Below the pieces are notes generated by a model. It ran no database searches. It worked only from the letters and a program-made list of their open reading frames with translations, and was not told where the DNA came from. DNA of 64,000 nt from contig JBAROV010000050.1 in the NCBI GenBank assembly GCA_049642465.1, forward strand, positions 62,001 through 126,000. The letters run 5' to 3'. Shown piece by piece: positions 60,869 through 64,000 of this stretch. How positions within the stretch are numbered: position 1 is the first letter of the stretch; the number at the start of each line of letters is the position of its first letter. Made by a program: the position numbers and the translations under genes. Origin of the DNA: CAWDPQ01 sp049642465 (GTDB lineage Bacteria; Acidobacteriota; Vicinamibacteria; Vicinamibacterales; 2-12-FULL-66-21).

Positions 60869-63331
60869 TCATTCGCGAAGCGTCGCAGCCGGATCGAGTC
60901 GCAGCAGCCGGAGCGCCGGAGCCAGGCAGGCAATCAAGGCGACGATCAGGAAGAGCCCTGGAACCGCGGTGAACGTCACGGGATCCATTGCGCTGACCCC
61001 CCACACGAAGTGCTGAACGAGTCGCCCGACAACGACTGCTCCAGCCAGCCCGATCACCACGCCAATTGAGGTCAAGACGAGGCCGGGGAGCGCAACCGCG
61101 CGGACGGCGCTGAAAATGGTCGAGCCAAGTGCGAGGCGGATGCCCATTTCTCGCGTGCGTTCCGCCACCGAAGTTGCCACCAGGCCGTGAATGCCGACGG
61201 CCGCGAGGAGCACCGCCGTGGCGGCGAGCCCGACGAGTAGTGCCATGAGAAAGCGTGGTTGCGCGAGCGACGCGGCGCGCACCTGCGTCATGCGCTGCAC
61301 CTCGGCGAACGGCAGCAGCGGGTCCACAGCGTCGACGGCGTGCCGCATGCCAGCCGTAATCTGCTCGAGCGGGCCCCCTCCGCGAGCGACGAACACCGGT
61401 GAAAACCACGTGTGCACGAGACGCATCATCCCGTCGGTGACTTGTGTGACGGGCACGTAGGCGAGCGGCATCGCGGCGATCGGGCCGTTATCACCCCACC
61501 CCGGCTTCACCTGCACGCTGCCCACGATACCGACGATCTCGCGTTCCCGGCCCGCGAAGGCAATCCGTCGACCTATCGCGTCCTCGTTATCGAAGTACGT
61601 TTTGACGAACGCCTCGTTGACAATCGCGACGCCGGGCGATCCTGAGGTATCGCGCGCGTCAAAAATGCGCCCACGTCGCACGGGAATGCGAAGCGCTCGG
61701 AAATAGTCGCCGCCGATATACGCGGCATTGGTGATACCCCGATCTTCTCCGGAACGCCGGACTTGACCGACGTGGCGGAAGCCGAGGTTCAGGACGCGCT
61801 GATAGGGGAGTCCAAGAGAAACGCCTGCGCTCTCGACTCCAGGCAGAAGCGCGATATTTCGCAGCGCCGCTTCGAACAACGCGCCGACGCGTTGCGCCGA
61901 TTCATAGCGCGCATCCTGAAGCGAGACACTTGCCGCGACGACATTCTGTGGATCGAAACCGGGATCGAGATTGCGCAGATGGACGAACGTGCGCAGCAGC
62001 AGCCCGGCAACCACGAGCAGGACGATTCCGAGCGCCACCTGCAAAACGACAATTGCCTGGCGCGGCCAATGATGACGCGCGCCTGCGACGCCCCGGGTTC
62101 CGGCGTCGCGCAGCCCTGCCTGCACATCGAGCTTTGATGCTTGAACCGCCGGTCCGAGACCGAACAAGAGGCTCGCGACGAGCGAGAGGGCTGCTGCAAC
62201 GGCAACCGCCCGCCAGTCAAGGGTCACGGGCTGCCAGATTTTGAATGCGTGCTCGGCGAGCGCGCTGAGCGCCTGCAAAGCGCCGTAGCCAACCGCCAGG
62301 CCCGCGATCCCTCCCATCGCGGCCAGGACGAAGCTCTCGGCAACCAGTTGTCGAATGACGCCAATGCGATCGCTGCCGAGCGCCATTCGGGTGGCAATTT
62401 CCCGTCGGCGGCTCGATGACCGCGCGAGCAGCAGCCCCGCCAGGTTCACACACGCCACGATCAGCACGACACCGACGGCGGTCCACAGCAGCACGATCGG
62501 CTGTCGCAGATCGGCGGTGAGGCCTTCTTGCAGCGGCGACAACGACAACGTCATTTCACGAGATCCGGCGGAGCGCGTCGCGGCAAGCTGCCGACCGACG
62601 TTATCCAGATCCGCGATGGCTTGCGGCCACGACACGCCCGCGCGAAGTCGGGCGACAATCGTGTAGTTTTCGCCGCCTCCCTCTCCTTGTTGGCTCGCGC
62701 GGAGTGGCGTCCAGAGGTCGGCATCATCTTCGGACCGGAAGTCGTCCGGCATCACTCCAACAACCGTAAAGGTCTGGCCCCGAAGCGTGATGGCCTTGCC
62801 AATAACCTTGGGGTCTGCGTCGAAGGCTGACCGCCAGAGGGCGGCGCTCAAGATCGTCACGGCAGGACCATCGGGGCGATCTTCGGCGGCCTCGAATTCA
62901 CGGCCGATGACTGGACGCACGCCAAGCACGGAGAAGAACCCCGCGCCGACGCGCTGTTGCGAGACGTGCCGGACGACCCGCGTCCCGGCACGGTCGGCCA
63001 ACAGGTTCACGCCGGTCGGCCATCGTGAAAACACTGCGCGATCGATGGCCGATGCGCGATCGCGGACGTATTCCCATGTCCGACCGTCGTGTGCGACGTC
63101 CTGCGCCGCCGCTCCTGCAATGCGCCGGGCCACCAGCGCCAACCGTTCGGGCTCGGGATAGGGGAGCGGTCGTAGCAGCACCGCATCGGCAATGCTGAAA
63201 ACCGCGGTATTGATGCCGATGGCGACGGCCAACGTCAGCACCGCGGCAATGGTGAAGGCCGGCGTGCGTCGCATCATCCTGAAGGCGTACCGCGCGTCAC
63301 GCAGTCCGCTGTGCAGATCGTGAAGGGTCAT
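60869..63331 (-). CDS. ADOP-family duplicated MacB/FtsX-type permease (no prefix domain)
   Basis: The 820-aa membrane protein starts MTLHDLHSGLRDARYAFRMM. TM1 is AFTIAAVLTLAVAIGINTAV. The MacB core has ADAVLLRPLPYPEPERLALV, GREFEAAEDRPDGPAVTILS and VVGVMPDDF. The mid TM cluster is at LLWTAVGVVLIVACVNLAGL and the C-terminal cluster at GLVLTSIGVVIGLAGAVVVG. The N-terminal prefix domain of the other ADOP gene (13581-16331) is absent and no PadR gene is adjacent. The promoter region is shared with the divergent BshB1-like gene (95 bp). Confidence 0.93.
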   Translation of the reverse strand: MTLHDLHSGLRDARYAFRMMRRTPAFTIAAVLTLAVAIGINTAVFSIADAVLLRPLPYPEPERLALVARRIAGAAAQDVAHDGRTWEYVRDRASAIDRAVFSRWPTGVNLLADRAGTRVVRHVSQQRVGAGFFSVLGVRPVIGREFEAAEDRPDGPAVTILSAALWRSAFDADPKVIGKAITLRGQTFTVVGVMPDDFRSEDDADLWTPLRASQQGEGGGENYTIVARLRAGVSWPQAIADLDNVGRQLAATRSAGSREMTLSLSPLQEGLTADLRQPIVLLWTAVGVVLIVACVNLAGLLLARSSSRRREIATRMALGSDRIGVIRQLVAESFVLAAMGGIAGLAVGYGALQALSALAEHAFKIWQPVTLDWRAVAVAAALSLVASLLFGLGPAVQASKLDVQAGLRDAGTRGVAGARHHWPRQAIVVLQVALGIVLLVVAGLLLRTFVHLRNLDPGFDPQNVVAASVSLQDARYESAQRVGALFEAALRNIALLPGVESAGVSLGLPYQRVLNLGFRHVGQVRRSGEDRGITNAAYIGGDYFRALRIPVRRGRIFDARDTSGSPGVAIVNEAFVKTYFDNEDAIGRRIAFAGREREIVGIVGSVQVKPGWGDNGPIAAMPLAYVPVTQVTDGMMRLVHTWFSPVFVARGGGPLEQITAGMRHAVDAVDPLLPFAEVQRMTQVRAASLAQPRFLMALLVGLAATAVLLAAVGIHGLVATSVAERTREMGIRLALGSTIFSAVRAVALPGLVLTSIGVVIGLAGAVVVGRLVQHFVWGVSAMDPVTFTAVPGLFLIVALIACLAPALRLLRLDPAATLRE

Positions 63332-63426
63332 GACTGTATATAGACGGGACGGCCGTCAACAGGGTTGACTGGGAGCGCTCTACTCATGCCGCTCCTGGCT
63401 CGTGAGGTACTATCGTCGTTCGGCTT

Positions 63427-64000
63427 ATGGAACCGGTCGATCTATTAGTGTTCGGTCCGCACCCGGACGATATCGAAATCGGCCTCGGTGGGACAGTCGC
63501 CAAGCACGCGGCGCTCGGCCACCGAGTCGGATTATGCGACTTGACCGCGGGCGAAATGGGCAGCAACGGGACTGTGGACGAGCGGCTCGCTGAGGCCGAA
63601 GCGGCGCGCGTGGTCCTGGGCGCAAGCTGGCGAATCAACCTGCGATGGCCCGATCGGGCGATCGGGCAAGACGCCGAGCACGTCCGCGCCGCCGCGATCG
63701 TCATTCGTTCGGCCAGGCCGCGGGCGATCGCGCTTCCTTACGGCAAGGATCGTCATCCGGATCATGTCGCGGCGCATCGGGTGCTGAACGATGCGGTTTT
63801 CAATGCAGGGTTGCGCCGCTTTGAAGCGAGTGGGCCGTCGTGGAAGCCCGAGTGGGTCTGCTACTACTTCATCAATGACTCGACGGTGCCTTCGTTCGTC
63901 ATCGACGTCACGGACCACTACGATCGCAAGCGGGCCGCGCTCGCGTGTCATCGAACGCAATTCGCTCCAAGCGATGGAAAGGCCGTGGATACGCGCTTGA
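63427..64000 (+). CDS. bshB1: PIG-L/LmbE deacetylase, BshB1-like (3' end beyond window)
   Basis: The frame from the ATG at 63427 is open to the window end (191 codons). The zinc motif is GPHPDDIEIGLGGT (HPDD at 12-15); a second ligand is in DRHPDHVAAHRVL. The stretches CDLTAGEMGSNGTVDERLAE and LRWPDRAIG are those of bacillithiol biosynthesis deacetylase BshB1, which removes acetyl from GlcNAc-malate. No other bsh gene is in the window, so the pathway assignment is by family only. Confidence 0.88.
   Translation, partial: MEPVDLLVFGPHPDDIEIGLGGTVAKHAALGHRVGLCDLTAGEMGSNGTVDERLAEAEAARVVLGASWRINLRWPDRAIGQDAEHVRAAAIVIRSARPRAIALPYGKDRHPDHVAAHRVLNDAVFNAGLRRFEASGPSWKPEWVCYYFINDSTVPSFVIDVTDHYDRKRAALACHRTQFAPSDGKAVDTRL

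Overview
The window is a 64 kb, GC-rich chromosomal segment, densely packed with about 46 protein genes (two cut by the window edges). No rRNA, tRNA, CRISPR array, phage or transposase gene was seen. The gene families point to Acidobacteriota, most likely class Vicinamibacteria. The indicators are ADOP-type duplicated MacB/FtsX permeases with a PadR regulator, a large VPS10/BNR-repeat exoprotein, Ser/Thr kinases carrying TolB-like plus TPR regions behind an ECF sigma factor, PilZ proteins with a conserved C-terminal domain, and many secreted proteins and TonB-dependent receptors. This placement is an inference from family content, not from a marker gene.

Left part (1-13.4 kb): a stressosome-type signalling island. 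The N-terminus of an RsbS-like protein, an RsbR-like protein and an RsbT-like domain fused to a hybrid histidine kinase lie on the minus strand. A second, related PAS histidine kinase is divergent to them. An Ala-rich coiled-coil protein, a purple-acid-phosphatase-like enzyme, a PHP phosphoesterase, a receiver-PAS protein, a VPS10/BNR exoprotein and a PilZ protein follow. From 13.6 to 19.3 kb there is a PadR/ADOP permease pair and a two-gene ABC exporter; the permease linker of the exporter is encoded by a 7-bp DNA repeat.

Middle (19.4-34.4 kb): a three-gene operon for a 2-oxoacid:acceptor oxidoreductase (GltD-like flavoprotein with ferredoxin domain, gamma-alpha fusion, ThDP beta subunit). 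Then come a TPR protein, a RoxA-like dihaem cytochrome, a flavoprotein monooxygenase-like protein, an NtrB/NtrC-type two-component pair, a 79-bp element with perfect 23-bp inverted repeats, a small secreted protein, another histidine kinase and several small unknown genes.

34.5-39.2 kb is the most unusual locus: a run of minus-strand genes encoding an ECF sigma factor, a receptor Ser/Thr kinase, a 100-aa basic peptide with two cysteines near its C-terminus, and a SagB-type flavin dehydrogenase. All are overlapping or closely spaced. This looks like a candidate peptide-modification (RiPP-like) system tied to a kinase/sigma signalling unit.

Right part (39.5-64 kb): a class-C beta-lactamase-fold hydrolase, two small secreted proteins, a MATE exporter, and a TonB receptor coupled to a YVTN-propeller lipoprotein and divergent to a second TonB receptor. 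A MoxR/DUF58/VWA (Bat-like) operon follows; it ends with an Nramp-fold transporter lacking the canonical metal-binding motifs. The segment closes with an SRPBCC protein, a secreted alpha/beta-hydrolase, a second ADOP permease and the start of a BshB1-type deacetylase.

A theme across the window is short tandem repeats between genes, many with an exact 7-bp unit. The same repeat word recurs at distant loci, and arrays sometimes run into the coding ends of genes. Palindromic REP-like elements are also present.
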